64,000 nt of DNA from Nemophila menziesii (GCA_029959085.1 JARWIR010000017.1:24603507-24667506), one strand, 5' to 3'; positions 47,901 through 60,596 are shown, counted from the first letter of the stretch. Notes: generated by a model not told the origin, from the letters alone. Translations and numbers: made by a program.

Positions 47901-50066
47901 TCTTATTGGTCTAAGTGCATCAAGACGCCACACTTATATGGTCAATTAATTATGAAACTTGAATAAATGTTTCAAGCTCCTCCAAGGTTTCAGATATGAA
48001 TTTTTATACCAATCATTTATCAACTTTTAAAATTTTATTGATGTATCCAATAATACACCATGGTTTATCACAAAAACATGAGCGGGTGATTTTATTTTCT
48101 CTCATAAGAATCATCTCATATGATATGGTTTTTGCGTACATAGACCATATCAGAATAAGTAGTCGGATCATCTACAAGCAAGAAAATATTACAAAGAAAA
48201 GGTCGATTCATAATATCCTTCACTTAACATGGTAAATTAAGGGATTCTATTGAATCAATATATTTATGATGAGAGATATTAGTTGATAAAATCAAATTCT
48301 AGAGGTAATGATACACGTTTCTATTAATATCAGTATTGAACTTATTAATGAATTTGAGAAGTTTCATCTTCTTATAGAATGAATTGAGCTCCCCTAATGT
48401 TGCAAATTGTAATAATTTGTAATGATGAATAAGGGAGTCTTGAAAATATAATGCTACAAGATAACCCAGAGTTGTTTCTCAAGGAATGATTGATCAGTTT
48501 TCCGTTAATAAAATCTTTGAACACTTCCTTAATATGCCCATGATTTCTACAGTGAGTAGGTATTGTAATTACTAAAGTATAAAATTATTTTTTAGGGTGT
48601 GCGGAGAAACATCGTTATCTCTTTTTTTTTGTCATCTTTTGCTTCATATTTAAGCATAATAATTTGACACTCAATTCATTCCACTACTTTATCAACTAAT
48701 GTAGGAAAGTTGTTCAAGAAAGGAAGGGTCGTCCCTACACTTTTGGGGGCCTAGGCAAATTCAAAATTTGGGGATCTTCCATAAGAAATATACACGCCTC
48801 TTCATGCATACTCCCACTTAATCAGAACTAGGTTACCCATGTTCAGGGAGGGGACTCGAACCTTGCACCTCTTGCTTACCTCCTTTAAGGGCTCAAGAAA
48901 TAACAAGGTTGAGGGGATTCGAACCCTGTACCTCCTAGATGAGAGACAAGGTCCTGGTCATTGAACTAGTCCCAATGGTAATGTCACTTTTATATATTGT
49001 TTCTATAATATGATTCTTTTTTTATAAGTGACATATATATTTGGTAATGAAAATTTGGCTAACACTTTAAATTTATAATATAATCTATATGTTGGTCTTT
49101 GTGTATTGTTGACATGAATTGATTCTAATATTTCATGTATTCTTTACATACGTACATATATAAATTTCATGTACATTTATCTTTATATTTTGTATTATGT
49201 ATTTGTATCATATAATAACTAAATAATTCAATGGTAAAAAAATATGCATATATAATTATGTTATACATTTAATTAGCGGAAGAGCCAAGGTATCCTCATG
49301 GCGTCCATGGTCCCCGTGATTTTGGGAAAATATTTAAACCCCTATTTTATAAGTTGGAATTTGTTTTTACCCTTTAAAAAATTACACTAGGTACATTCTT
49401 ATATTTTGAAAATATATGATTGGTCTTCTTCAAGAAAAAACTCTAACTCCGTATTTACTCTCAAATTAAGTGCTAAGATTTTAACATATTTGACATATTA
49501 GGGTTAGTTATTGTATTTTTTACCTTTTAATATATTTGAGAGTCACTTTGACTCTGAGCCATTTTAACTTGGGTAAGATTTGATTTCATACCATCTTAGT
49601 CATTACCAATACTTTAATCACTAGAACAACTATTGATCTTTTAGGGTTAATTTATTTATTAATTATTTATTTAAATTTAAATGTTAAGAAAAATAGAATA
49701 AAAAATATTAATTAATCAATTATAGCTATTAACATATTTGTTGATGTGATTTTTTTTAAAATGAAATATATAAGTTTCTCAAAAAAAATTATAGTCAAGA
49801 ATAGTAAAAGAGGTATACCTTATTATCAAAAATAGGACCTCCCTTTAGAAGGATAATTCGACAAACTAATAGATCAAGTAGAGTTAATATTTTAGTAAAC
49901 ACGGAGTATCAATTAATTATATTAGTAAACATAGATTACCAACTATTTTGATATGAGCTTTTTGACTAAAAATAAAATCTTATATACTTTATTTCACTAA
50001 TTGTTTTAAAACTTGGCCCCTTTCACTGGAATCCGATGCGGAACCTCTAGGCGAGTGCCTAGTTGG
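44930..50066. other. Spacer of mostly unidentified, degenerate sequence
   Basis: 45,000-45,540 has C/G-run blocks (CATGACCCCTCCCTAA at 45220, TTAGGGGGGGGTC at 45422, GGGTCATGACCC at 45526) that look like decayed inverted ends. 45,600-48,700 has many interrupted short plus-strand frames and could be a very old retroelement. A faint FAYIDHIRISS at 48130-48160 resembles an RT YxDD block, but no other RT block supports it. 48,720-48,960 (GGGTCGTCCCTACACTTTTG, GGGGATTCGAACCCTG) and 50,020-50,066 look like pieces of a non-autonomous DNA element. No gene is called. Confidence 0.4.
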
Positions 50067-50074
50067 CTTAGGGG
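50067..50074. repeat. 8-bp target duplication CTTAGGGG (left)
   Basis: Matches CTTAGGGA at 50794-50801 at 7 of 8 bases; 8 bp is the hAT length. Confidence 0.65.
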
Positions 50075-50793
<719 letters not shown>

Positions 50794-50801
50794 CTTAGGG
50801 A

Positions 50802-52220
50802 TAGGGCCGGTCAAGAAAGAATATGGTAAACATTTGAATGAGAAACCAAATAGATAACCTTCTTTTTTATATGAGTCCATTTTCATCAACCAAAATATTT
50901 TTGAAAGGAGCTTTGCCAATGATAGAGACGTTAACGGCTTCTTTAATCTTTAGGGAAGGACCATCTTTATTTAGGTATCTCAAAAGCTTGCAAATGGAAC
51001 AAAATTAGGTTTTTAAGCATGTTCAAGTTTAATATGGTGATGTACATGCTCAAAAGCTTGCTCATAGTGTATTCTTTTAATTTATGTATTCTTGGACATG
51101 GTATATCAAAAGTACTTTATTCGTAATGTATATCAATCATACAGGTAGAAAAGAAAGTTCTTCCTCATCGAAAAATGAAAAAGAATATTTTGACATCTTA
51201 ATCTTGTGTCCGTTATGTTTCTAATAATGTTTGTTTTTTCATTATTTGGTCTTGCGCATATAAGGCCATTGTGTTAAGCTTTCATATACGCACTGCTTTA
51301 TTTTGTCCCAAATACACAAATTTGAAACAAATACATAAATACAATTTCTGCATAATTGTGCTTTCGCTTTATATTATGTAACATTTTCTACCTTATTTTG
51401 TATCAAATACACAAATTTTTCTTAAATAGAAAATATAAACTATAAGGCAGACATTTTGTAGCATCTTTACGTAAAGATATACTTTTATAATACTGATATA
51501 TAATATGTATTTCGATATGGATTATCATTGATCCAATGATATTTATTTGGATTAACAACAATTTTTCTTAAATATACAGTTAATAAATTCTGAGTTGCAT
51601 GTAGTTTTAAATGATAAAAAGGTGACAACAATGCAAAACACTAATTATTCTGATAAACCATGAAATTTATTAATCAAACTTTTAATAATCTTAAATTAAT
51701 AAATTATCTTAAACGAAATCAACCCAACAAGTTATCAATATATATTAATCTTAATAGGTGTGACACATTTATATGGAGACGATTCACCAAATAATTTATA
51801 ACGATTGTCAATCTCTTTCATGAGGTAGAATGAGGAGTAATTCTTATATAATTTCAACATACTTCGATATAATATACATTGGCGGACTTAGAATGTCTTA
51901 CCTAGAGGGACTAATGTGTATTAGATTTGGGAAAAACATTCAAAAAAATTCAATGGATTTATATATAACTTGAAGATTGGAAGTTTATTTTTAGTTTATT
52001 GATTTAGTTTCTAGCTTTGTGAGAAAAAAATTAAATTTGTTTGATATAAGTGACATTTCAAATTTTAGTAAAATTGTTTGATGTAATTTAAGTAGAGATT
52101 ATTTTAGGTTGATTATTTTTATTTAGTATGATATATCTTTTAAGTAATATTATTAGAATTGCATATGTATCAATGAGTCTAGGATTAGTTTTTTATTTTT
52201 TAATGGTAAGATTGGGACTA

Positions 52221-52224
<4 letters not shown>
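50802..52224. other. Spacer, nothing recognised
   Basis: AT-rich. A TTGGCGGACTTAGAATG block at 51880 recalls the end of the element at 34204, but no partner is seen. Confidence 0.45.

Positions 52225-52270
<46 letters not shown>
52225..52270. repeat. (TA)n microsatellite
   Basis: About 46 bp of pure TA. Confidence 0.95.
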
Positions 52271-52272
<2 letters not shown>

Positions 52273-53148
52273 CCATCTAGATATATGTATATATTTTACC
52301 AATTCTCAATATTTACGGACAAGATTAAACCTCTTATTCAAAGTCATAAGTCTGACACTGATAATATAGGATTAAGGTAGGTTAAAAAGTTGTTGAGATA
52401 ATTTTAGAGTAAAATTATCTGAGGCATTTGAAAGGTAATAATTTTGCGGCATATCTTATTACGCCGACCGTTAGCGTGGTTGCTAGATAAACATTTTTAG
52501 TGACAGTTATTGATCGCCGGAGATATAATTTATTAAAAAATAGAAAATCTTTTGGCGATCAAGAAATGGTTGCTTGACATGTTATGTTCAATAACGACCA
52601 TTTCAATGGTCGCTAATAATTTTTTGTTTTTAAAAGTAGTAACAACAACCACCTGGTCGCTAGTAACCTTTAAATCATCGGAGACCACGTAGTGGTCGGT
52701 AAAAATATCCTAAAAAATTATAAATTACTGACTATCAAAGTGATATATAAAAACTATAAACTATTAGCGACAACTTTAGTGGTCAACATTATTATTTTTA
52801 GCGACGACTTAATTAAGAAACCTTTAACTACCACCACAATAGGTCTCTAAAAATTTGCGTAGTAAATACGGCGGGATTGGGCAGATTGTGCCCGATCAAT
52901 ACACAAAAATCTAACCCAAAACAAAATATTCTCTCTCGATTTTGATTCAACTGGATCCACCAAGTGCCGCCACCGTAACCTATTCCATCACCGGAAAACC
53001 ATCTCAATATGACTCATTTATACCATTTAATCCACCATTTTATTTTGAGATATTTCTCCACCATTTTCACAAAAATAACATGTAATTTCTTTTATTTATA
53101 CTTTACATTGTGATATCACATTTACTAATTGATGTGGTTGTGTAATAC

Positions 53149-55180
53149 TTGAAATTATATATAATTCCTGATGAATTTAGATCTCATCCTAAGAATTATA
53201 GTCCCTCCCAAACACAACTTGATGGTTTGAGCTTTGTGTTTTTGGGAAAACACAAAGATTCTAGTGGCAAGGATTCAAGAGAATGGGAAGTCTACAGTTT
53301 AATTAGAAAAAGAAGAAGAGTATATTTAATAAATTATCTTATTGGTCGAAAAATGTGTTATAACACAACATAGATGTTATGCATTGCGAGAAGTATGTAT
53401 GTGATATTTTATTTGGGATGGTTAAGGATCTTAACGGTAAAATTAATAAAGACAACATGAAGATGCGACATGATTTGAGAGATCTGCATATTTGAAAGGA
53501 AGTAGTTGTCTACAGATATGAGGGGTAGAGTGATATGACCGACAACAAAGTATGTGTTAGGTTTGGATAAATTAGAGACTTTCTATTATGGTTAGAGGCG
53601 CAAAAGTTTACCAATGGTTATGCGTCGGGTTTGAGAGATAATATTGTGATTTATACCAGAAAGATCATCAGAATAAAATTGCACAATTGTCATAATGATG
53701 CAGTTTCTTTTTGTTGCTAGCGTGTTAGGATTAATTGAGCATAAAGCAGTTAGCAAGGACATCGTAGGTTTTTGGAACATTTTTCGTATGTTTTGTAAAT
53801 GTAATGTAAGTGTTTATGAATTAGAAAAGGGAAAAAGGATGTTATATCTTGATGTATCGTCGTATGATGATATATCCACCAGCTTTTTTCAATATCATGA
53901 TGCATTGTTCGTATACTTGTACGACAAATAACTTCTTGGTGGACTAGTTCATGTGCATTGTATGTACCCCTTCGAGTGTTATTTGAAGAAGTTAAAGAAG
54001 TACATACGAAATATTGGGGCAAGGCCAGAAGATTTGCTAGCCTAGGGTTATGTTGTGGATGAGATTTGAAATTTCATTTCACGTTATCTCAAAGAGGAAA
54101 AAACAAAGTTTAATGATCGTGGTAGATATGTGGATCCATTATCGGATCAAAGAGAGATATCGATCTTCAAAAGCCAATGTCACTCGCTACGTAAAAAGGC
54201 ATTCGTGTATTTCCCCCAAATTGACAATGACACGCTTGTTTGGTACATTCTACGAAGTTGTGAGGAAATTCAAGTTTATATGGATTTATAACTTTATATA
54301 TTCATTGTCTAAATGATCCATTTTTCTTTCTTTTTCATAGTCATCATCTAATGAAAATATATTGTATTTCAGGGAACACAAGACGATACTAGTTACACGA
54401 GATCGTGCAGATTTGGGAAAAACTCGTCAAAGTAAATTTAAAAAATGAATCTTGGAGAAGGTACAATATATTTCAAACATTAATCAAAATAGTAAAATTC
54501 ACTATTTTTCCAGTTGATATGTGTATCACATGAAGGAAGGCGGCGATTTAGTTGTAATCGAATAATCCAAGCATGTGGATGACGGCCTCAACCATATCGT
54601 ATGGATGTATGATTTGTGTGTCATTGATGGAGTGAAATAGGTCTCACATGAGAAGGGGGAAAACAGGTCACTGCAGATTACAGTGTTTGTTGTTTTATCA
54701 AGGGTGTTAGTTGGAATGGTTAATTGATTAACTTTTTCAAGGTTGATTTCAAAAAGATTGTCCAGTATTGGTGTTCGAGTGCAAGTGGTATTACACCGGA
54801 CGAGGAAAAATACAAAACAAACACGGTGTGACCATAATCGACACTAATTCATACTAGTCAAAAGATAAAAGTAATACTAGCCAAGTAGGTGTTCTACATT
54901 GATGACTTAGTACACGTTAAGAGATCATGATACGGTGCGTGGAAAGTTGTTTTGGAAGTGAGTGATCGACATGGATGGAGTGTAGATGCTTGGGGTGCCG
55001 ATTGACAGTTAATGCCTCTAAGACGATACAAATAGCCATTGTGAATGACACTGTAGAGATAGGTGAATTATACATTAAAAAATGAGAACACATCAAATTC
55101 GGCCAAGAGAAACTGATGAACGATCTAACTACTATTAATGATGAGGAAGATTCGGTCGATACTTGAGACAAGTACACAGA
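53149..55180 (+). pseudogene. CACTA transposase Tnp2 relic (TNP2 C-terminus, DUF4218, DUF4216)
   Basis: Plus strand. About 53340-53460: YWSKNVL and HNIDVMHCEKYVCDILFGM, the signature end of the TNP2 (Transposase_21) domain, then KMRHDLRDLHI. About 53600-54080: KFTNGYASGLRDNIV and KLHNCHN, then MYPFECYLKKLKKYIRN and ARPEDLL, the DUF4218 blocks. About 54740-54950: VFECKWYYTGRGKIQNKHGV and YGAWKVVLEVSDRHGW, the DUF4216 block. The order matches plant CACTA transposases. Stops and frameshifts are frequent, and the N-terminal half (the first catalytic Asp region) is absent, so it is inactive. Confidence 0.88.
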
Positions 55181-55439
55181 TATGGTTGATGGTCATTAGA
55201 TGATGCAAATCAATAATGATGATGAGTTTATAGACATTGAAAGGGACGAATATGTAACAAACTTGTCGTATACGTTGGTTAATATTCATTTGTAACAAAC
55301 AATAACTTATTTGTGTTGAATATTCATTTTTTGTGTTTTGTGTTGTTTTGATGAGATTTTATATATTTGTATGATTTGGATTAGTAAATGTGATTTTACA
55401 AAACTGGAAATTACTAAATTTATAATATTTTTCCTGAAT

Positions 55440-55745
55440 CACTTTTAGCGACCAACATGTGGTCACTAAAATATATGACGTACAATGACCACTATGTTGT
55501 CGCGAGAGGTTCGACAGACTTGGTGATCATTTAGTGGTCGCTGGAGGTTTCACAATTTGTCGACCACTTAGGTAGCCGGTAAAGTTGCAGAACAATGGAG
55601 ACGACCGTGGTGGTCGCTAAAGTGGCATCTTTACCAACCACCGTAGTGGACGCTATATAGTTTGTCCTTCTAGCAGCCACATTGGTCGCCAATTTGGACC
55701 TCTGAACGAGGAAACAATAGCGACCAACAACGGTCGCTAGATACT
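55440..55745. repeat. CACTA subterminal palindrome array
   Basis: About eight copies of CGACCAN(4-8)TGGTCGCTA and variants (55447-55472, 55478-55492, 55531-55543, 55605-55621, 55725-55740), alternating with short AT spacers. Confidence 0.8.
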
Positions 55746-55814
55746 AAGGTGTCGTTTGTTTTTTAAAGTGATAAGTACTAAATAGTGAATAGAACTTATT
55801 ATGTTAAGAGGCAG

Positions 55815-55819
55815 TGTCT
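55815..55819. repeat. Target-site duplication TGTCT (left)
   Basis: Exact match to 59878-59882. Confidence 0.92.
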
Positions 55820-56850
55820 TGTGATTAAAATAATCACCGGTTTTGACAAAAGAAATTGTTTCCCAAAAAACAAAAGAAATAAAATTCGATTTTAATGTAA
55901 ATTAACTATTACAGAAAAATGAATTACGATTACAATAAAATGAATTACGATTACACGGAAATGAAATACACTTACACGGAAAGAAAACAATTACACTGGC
56001 GGTTGTTAAAAAGATATTCCGGCGTACCGGTATCTCTAACGGAAAAACGAAACCAACTTAGCGTTTTTTAGAGAGAAGGTGAGGCAGAGTGTTATTCTTT
56101 CTGGTGTATTTCGTAGCTGGTATTGGTGGAATGGGAGCTCTTTATATAGGGGAGAGGTGAGGTCAAACCAATGCCATCAGAAACGTCCCCATTAAGTCCC
56201 TTGATTACCTCTCGTAATTGACTTGATTGGGTTGACGGTTTTGATTGGCTCTTAATCACCATGTTTTTATATTCTGTAACAGCTGGTTGACTTGATATTC
56301 CCACGTGTTGACTATCTTCTTGTAACAGCTGATGGAATATTCTTCTTAACACGTGCGTGATTGGTGGAGACTTGTCTTTATGTTTATCTTCTAGTTGAGT
56401 TTGAATTGTCAGCGACCACTATAAGAGCTGATAGGAAAACCCATTTCATTTTTCATTTTTTGGCTCCCCAACTCCCCCCCCCCCCCGACCCACGACCCCC
56501 GCCCCACGCCGTCGCCGTCTCCGGTTCCGGTGCCGGCCCGGGCGGGTGGGTGGTGGTGGTGGTGGTGCACGCGTGTGGGGCTTCCTTGTTCCCTATTAGC
56601 TTTCATAGTGACTAGCTATTGTGATAGGAATACATAGGTAAGTTATTTTATATAGATAAAATTTCTTACTCACCAGCTATGTGGGACAAAATCCTTCACA
56701 AAAGTTGTCTTTTCCACTTCTCAAAGGGAATGGGAAGAGTCTTAGTTAATCCTCTATATTAATATAAGTCTCTTCCACTTCTCCTAAAAGAACATGATCG
56801 GATTATAGATTATACTCTTAAATTAATAATTGTATAACTTTAATCCAACA
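55820..56850 (-). repeat. 3' LTR of Copia element
   Basis: Pairs with 58866-59877. Holds a C-rich run (56475-56486), a GTGGTGGTGG stretch near 56550, and TATATAGG at 56141-56148 (minus-strand CCTATATA). Confidence 0.93.
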
Positions 56851-57472
56851 ATCCCCCACTCAGGGTCTTTTTGGAGAGACAATGATCATGTTTCTATAAC
56901 AATCAGTATTTGGGTGAATTGTACTTACGTGGCAATATCTTTCGATTTAAGTTGACACGTAGTGAAGTGAGGCAACCACCGAATTCCGTTTAAGTGAACT
57001 TACTCTTGAACTTTAAAGGTTTTCGATCGAGACCCCCACAGCACATACTCTACCCTGCTGAAAGCTATAGTTCCCTCGAACATCACCTTTCAGTTCATCA
57101 AGTCCTTCTCTAAGGACCACCCTTTATAGGCTATGAACTTTTGTGGATTTCTTCATTTTAAGATTGTTTAAGGACATATCCTTTTAACATTCTATTATGA
57201 AATTTGGGTCTCGTGATTACCCTTGAATTCATCAAGTCCTTCTCGAAAGGACCACCATTTAGGCTATGAATTCTCTATGAGTTTAAATACTCAGTGCGTC
57301 TTATTCATCAAGTCCTTCTCAACAGGACCACCACAAGCGGCTATGAATTTTTAAGACGATTTTGTTTTGAGCCATAGGGATGGAGAGAATCACATTGACT
57401 CATTGGTCACATGTTCCCCATTAATGGGTTTCAATCCCATCCCCCTCGACGTCTCCAGGACTACTCTCCTGG
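56851..57472 (-). other. Copia 3' untranslated interior
   Basis: Between RNase H and the 3' LTR. It contains the polypurine tract at the LTR edge and three copies of a ~60-bp block with CATCAAGTCCTTCTC and GGACCACC...GGCTATGAA (57096, 57228, 57306). Non-coding. Confidence 0.7.
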
Positions 57473-58600
57473 TTAAGCCTTCGGTAATGGATCAGCTAGG
57501 TTGTTCTCTGATCGTACATTTTCCAAGGCTATCACACCATTTTTCAGTAACTGTCTTACTAACCCATATCTAATGCGAATATGTCTCTTCTTCCCATTAT
57601 AGGTGCTATTATGAGTGACTCCAATGGCTGCTTGTGAATCACAGTGGATACACACAGGTGTGGCACTTCCTTCCCAAAGTGGCACATCAGATAGGAAACT
57701 TCTCAACCACTCAACTTCTTGCCCAGCTAACTCTAGTGCTATGAACTCAGACTCCATGGTGGAGCGTGCTATACAACTCTATTTGGAAGGCTTCCACGAT
57801 ACAGCACCTCCCCCTAAGGAGAACACATAGCCACTGGTGGAGTTTACTTCGTCATTGTCAGAGATCCAGTTTGCATCACAAAATCCCTCAAGGACTGCAG
57901 GGAATTTGTTATAGTGCAAGCCTAAATCAATGGTGCCCCTTAAGTATTTCAATAGACGGCAAAGTGCAACCCAGTGGTCACTACTCGGTTTATGAGTATA
58001 GCAACTAAGTCTACTCACGGCATAGGCAATATCGGGTCGAGTATAGTTCATCAAGAACATCACACTCCATATGATCCTAGCATATTCATTTTGGGATACA
58101 GCATCCCCAACGTGTTTGGATAAATGAATGCTGGAATCATAAGGAGTATTTACAGGCGTTACCTCAAAGGAATTGAACTTCTTCAGCATCCTTTCTACGT
58201 AATGAGACTGATTCAGGGTAATACCATTACTGCTCCTCATGATTTTTACCACAAGTATTACATCAGCTTCTCCCATATCTTTCATGTCGAATCTAGAAGA
58301 CAAGAAGCGTTTAGTCTCATTTATAATATGAATAGTAGTACCAAATATGAGCATGTCATCTACATAGAGGCAGATGATAACACACTCTGAATTTTTTACC
58401 TTGGAGTAAACACATGAATCAGAAGTGTTAGCTACAAAACCATCTGAAATAAGAGTACTATCTAGTTTTTCATACTATTTTTCCGGTGCCTGTTTCAAAC
58501 CATACAAGGATTTTTTTCAACTTACACACTTTGTCCCCTTGACCAGGGACCACACACCCTTCAGGTTGAGCCATGTAGATCTCTTTTGAACCTGGATTCA
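57473..58600 (-). pseudogene. Copia reverse transcriptase (C-terminal half) and RNase H
   Basis: Minus strand. Starts abruptly with EIYMAQPEGCVVPGQGDKVC, then the catalytic block [16 protein letters not shown] (YVDD, near 58350-58390), [18 protein letters not shown], and [15 protein letters not shown]. RNase H follows with [20 protein letters not shown], then a TAG stop at the end of SWKPSK, then STMESEFIALELAGQEVEWL and CIHCDSQAAIGVTHNS (catalytic Asp present) to ENNLADPLPKA. The N-terminal half of RT, including the first catalytic Asp, is deleted. Two frame changes and two stops confirm that it is dead. Its product would have copied the element RNA to DNA. Confidence 0.93.
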
Positions 58601-58821
58601 AGGGCAGCATGTCTAGCAAGCTCTTGTTCAGTATGAGCCCCAATTTCCAAATGTGGAGGAGCCTCGACTATAGCAAAGTCGAGTTCATATTGTTCAAGAC
58701 AAATCATAATTTTTTGCGCCCAACGCTTATAGTTAGAATCATAAAGGGGTTCCAACTTGTTCACGTCGAGAAGTGGCTTTGTGTTCAAAGTGGAACCAAC
58801 AGCCGAAATAGAAAGAGCCAT
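58561..58821 (-). pseudogene. Copia gag, N-terminal fragment
   Basis: Begins MALSISAVGSTLNTKP, 44 nt after the 5' LTR, then EPLYDSNYKRWAQKIMICLE, the normal N-terminal block of Copia gag (the LDGSNYxxWxxKM pattern). It reads on to about HAALESRF, after which the sequence switches to RT in a different frame. The real gag would be several hundred residues longer with a zinc knuckle. Confidence 0.85.
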
Positions 58822-58865
58822 TTCAGAAAATAACAGGTGATAAAAAAATGAATATCTTTTTAAAT

Positions 58866-59877
58866 TGTGATTAAAATAATCACCGGTTTTGACAAAAGAA
58901 ATGGTTTCCCAAAAAAAAAAATCGATTTTACTGTAAACTAATTATTACAAAAAAAATGAATTACGATTACAAGAAAATGAATTACGATTAAACGGAAATG
59001 AAATACACTTACACAGAAAGAAATCAATTACGCCGACGGTTGTTAAAAAAATATTACGGCGTATCGGTATCTCTAACGGAAAAACGAAACTAACTTAGCG
59101 TTTTTTAGAGAGAAGGTGAGGCGGAGTGTTGTTCTTTCTGGTGTATTTCGTAGCTGGTATTGGTGGAGTGGGAGCTCTTTATATAGGGGAGAGGTGAGGT
59201 CAAACCAATGCCCTCAGAAACGTCCCCATCAAGTCCCTTTATTACCTCCCGTAATTGACTTGATTCGGTTGACGGTTTTGATTGGCTCTTAATCACCACG
59301 TTTTTATATTCTGTAACAGCTGGTTGACTTGATATTCTCACGTGTTGACTATCTTCTTGTAACAGCTGATGGAATATTCTTCTTAACGCGTGCGTGATTG
59401 GTGGAGACTTGTCTTTACGTTTATCTTCTAATTGAGTTTGCATTGTCAGCGACCACTATAAGAGCTGATAGGAAAATCCATTTCATTTTTCATTTTTCAT
59501 TTTTTGACTCCCCAAACTCCCAAACTCCCCCACGACCCACGCCCTACACCGTCGCCGACGCCGATGCCGGGCCGGACGGGTTGTGGTGGTGGTGCGCGCG
59601 TTTGGGGCTTCCTTGTTCCCTTTTAGCTTCCATAGTGACTAGCTATTGTGATATAAATACATAGGTAAGTCGTTTTATATATATAAAATTTCTTACTCGC
59701 CTCCTATGTGGGACAAAATCCTTCACAAAAGTTGTCTTTTTCACTTCTCAAAGGGAATGGAAAGAGTCTTTGTTAATCCTCTATATTAATCTAAGTCTCT
59801 TCCACTTCTCCTAAAAGAACATGATCGGATTATAGATTATACTCCTAAATTAATAATTGTATAACTTTAATCCAACA
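58866..59877 (-). repeat. 5' LTR of Copia element
   Basis: Pairs with 55820-56850. Confidence 0.93.
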
Positions 59878-59882
59878 TGTCT
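59878..59882. repeat. Target-site duplication TGTCT (right)
   Basis: Exact match to 55815-55819. Confidence 0.92.
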
Positions 59883-60159
59883 AGATGAACCCGACTAAGT
59901 TTGAAGTCTTAATTATATATACCAATCAAGAGTTATTCAGATGTGAAATGGCAAAAAAACATAATGTTGTATTGATCAGGTGTTTTAGTGAACCAGGTTA
60001 TGATCTCATTAAGTGCAAACAAACACCCCCTAATAGTGAACCATGATGAGACCTTTGATGACCACCAAAGCAGCCACTAGCGATCGTTCGTAGGAGTGTC
60101 TAGCCTATCATTGTGTTCTTCTTAATTCATTCAACTAACTTACCTAAAAAATGTTATGT

Positions 60160-60347
60160 TTCTCTTTAGAGTAATGATATATACCACCCAAATTCATACC
60201 ACCCAACGACGTGGCGTGAATTGGTTGGTTATAAATCGTTAGCGTATTTATTTTCTTGATTTGATTAAAGATTTGTAACCAACCAATTCACGCCACGTCG
60301 TTGGGTGGTATGAATTTGGGTGGTATATATCATTACTCTTCTCTTTA
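60160..60347. mobile_element. Foldback Mutator-type MITE with 69-bp terminal inverted repeats
   Basis: Element 60169-60338 (170 bp) starts GAGTAATGATATATACCACC, and its complement at the other end is the same. The two arms are about 69 bp long with a single mismatch (GGTTATAAATC against GGTTACAAATC) around a ~32-bp loop. It is flanked by a perfect 9-bp direct repeat TTCTCTTTA (60160-60168 and 60339-60347), the length made by Mutator-type transposases. It is non-coding. If transcribed it would form a long, nearly perfect hairpin. It lies 1.1 kb upstream of the SWEET start codon. Confidence 0.9.
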
Positions 60348-60596
60348 TATATAAATATAAGATCAATAGTTGTTATATATATATATAGGTATGATCCTTT
60401 TCTAAACACATTTGAAATAATTGATTCAAAATTACAATGTTATTATAATAAAAGAGGAGTGTATATTTTCTTGCTTATGTGTATACTGAGACTATGATGG
60501 TAAATAATAATTAATGAGAAGATGCGAGATTAAAGGAGATTATGAGAGATTTGAGAAAATTATGAAAGGTTTGGAAAAAATTTGAATGTTGAACAG

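Larger units (their letters stand above)
55820..59877 (-). mobile_element. Copia LTR retrotransposon with internal gag-to-RT deletion
   Basis: LTRs of 1,031 bp (55820-56850) and 1,012 bp (58866-59877) with TG...CA ends and a perfect TGTCT target duplication. The interior is only 2.0 kb. In minus-strand sense order it has a 44-nt leader, the start of gag, the C-terminal half of RT, RNase H and a polypurine tract GAGTGGGGGAT next to the 3' LTR. Most of gag, the protease and the integrase are missing: the gag start joins RT near 58590. The leader has no recognisable initiator-Met primer site, which is unusual for Copia. Moderate LTR divergence (several percent by eye) makes it older than the young Athila-like element. 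Confidence 0.92.
55748..60030. mobile_element. PIF/Harbinger-like (Tourist-type) MITE interrupted by a Copia element
   Basis: Left end GGTGTCGTTTGTTTTTTAAA (55748), right end complement GGGGGTGTTTGTTTGCACTT (60030), each flanked by TAA (55745-55747 and 60031-60033), the usual Harbinger target. Without the Copia insertion and its second TGTCT, the element would be about 220 bp. Non-coding. Confidence 0.68.
52440..60102 (+). mobile_element. CACTA (En/Spm-type) transposon relic with nested insertions
   Basis: A Tnp2 transposase relic (53149-55180) is flanked by clusters of palindromic subterminal motifs of the form TAGCGACCAC...GTGGTCGCTA at 52440-52830 and 55440-55745, resuming at 60050-60090. 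Such arrays are the binding sites of CACTA elements. The right end may be TTCGTAGGAGTG (60089-60100, complement CACTCCTACGAA). A possible extra terminus AAATTTGCGTAGTA lies at 52849-52862, so the left part may belong to a second copy; the exact left end is unknown. Its right subterminal region was hit by a Harbinger-like MITE and then by a Copia element. Confidence 0.72.

Noticed and set aside
48070..48235. Possible RT YxDD block (FAYIDHIRISS) on the plus strand
   Set aside because: The second Asp is His, and no upstream or downstream RT motif is in any frame; listed only as a hint.
53695..54022. Overlapping frames on both strands
   Set aside because: Frame-shifted pieces or antisense of the Tnp2 DUF4218 region, already covered by the Tnp2 relic.
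56361..56615. 84-codon Pro/Val/Gly-rich frame
   Set aside because: Falls inside the Copia LTR across its C-run and GTG repeat; it is frame-shifted and shorter in the other LTR.
57779..58008. Plus-strand frames opposite the Copia RT and RNase H
   Set aside because: Shadows of the minus-strand polymerase frame.
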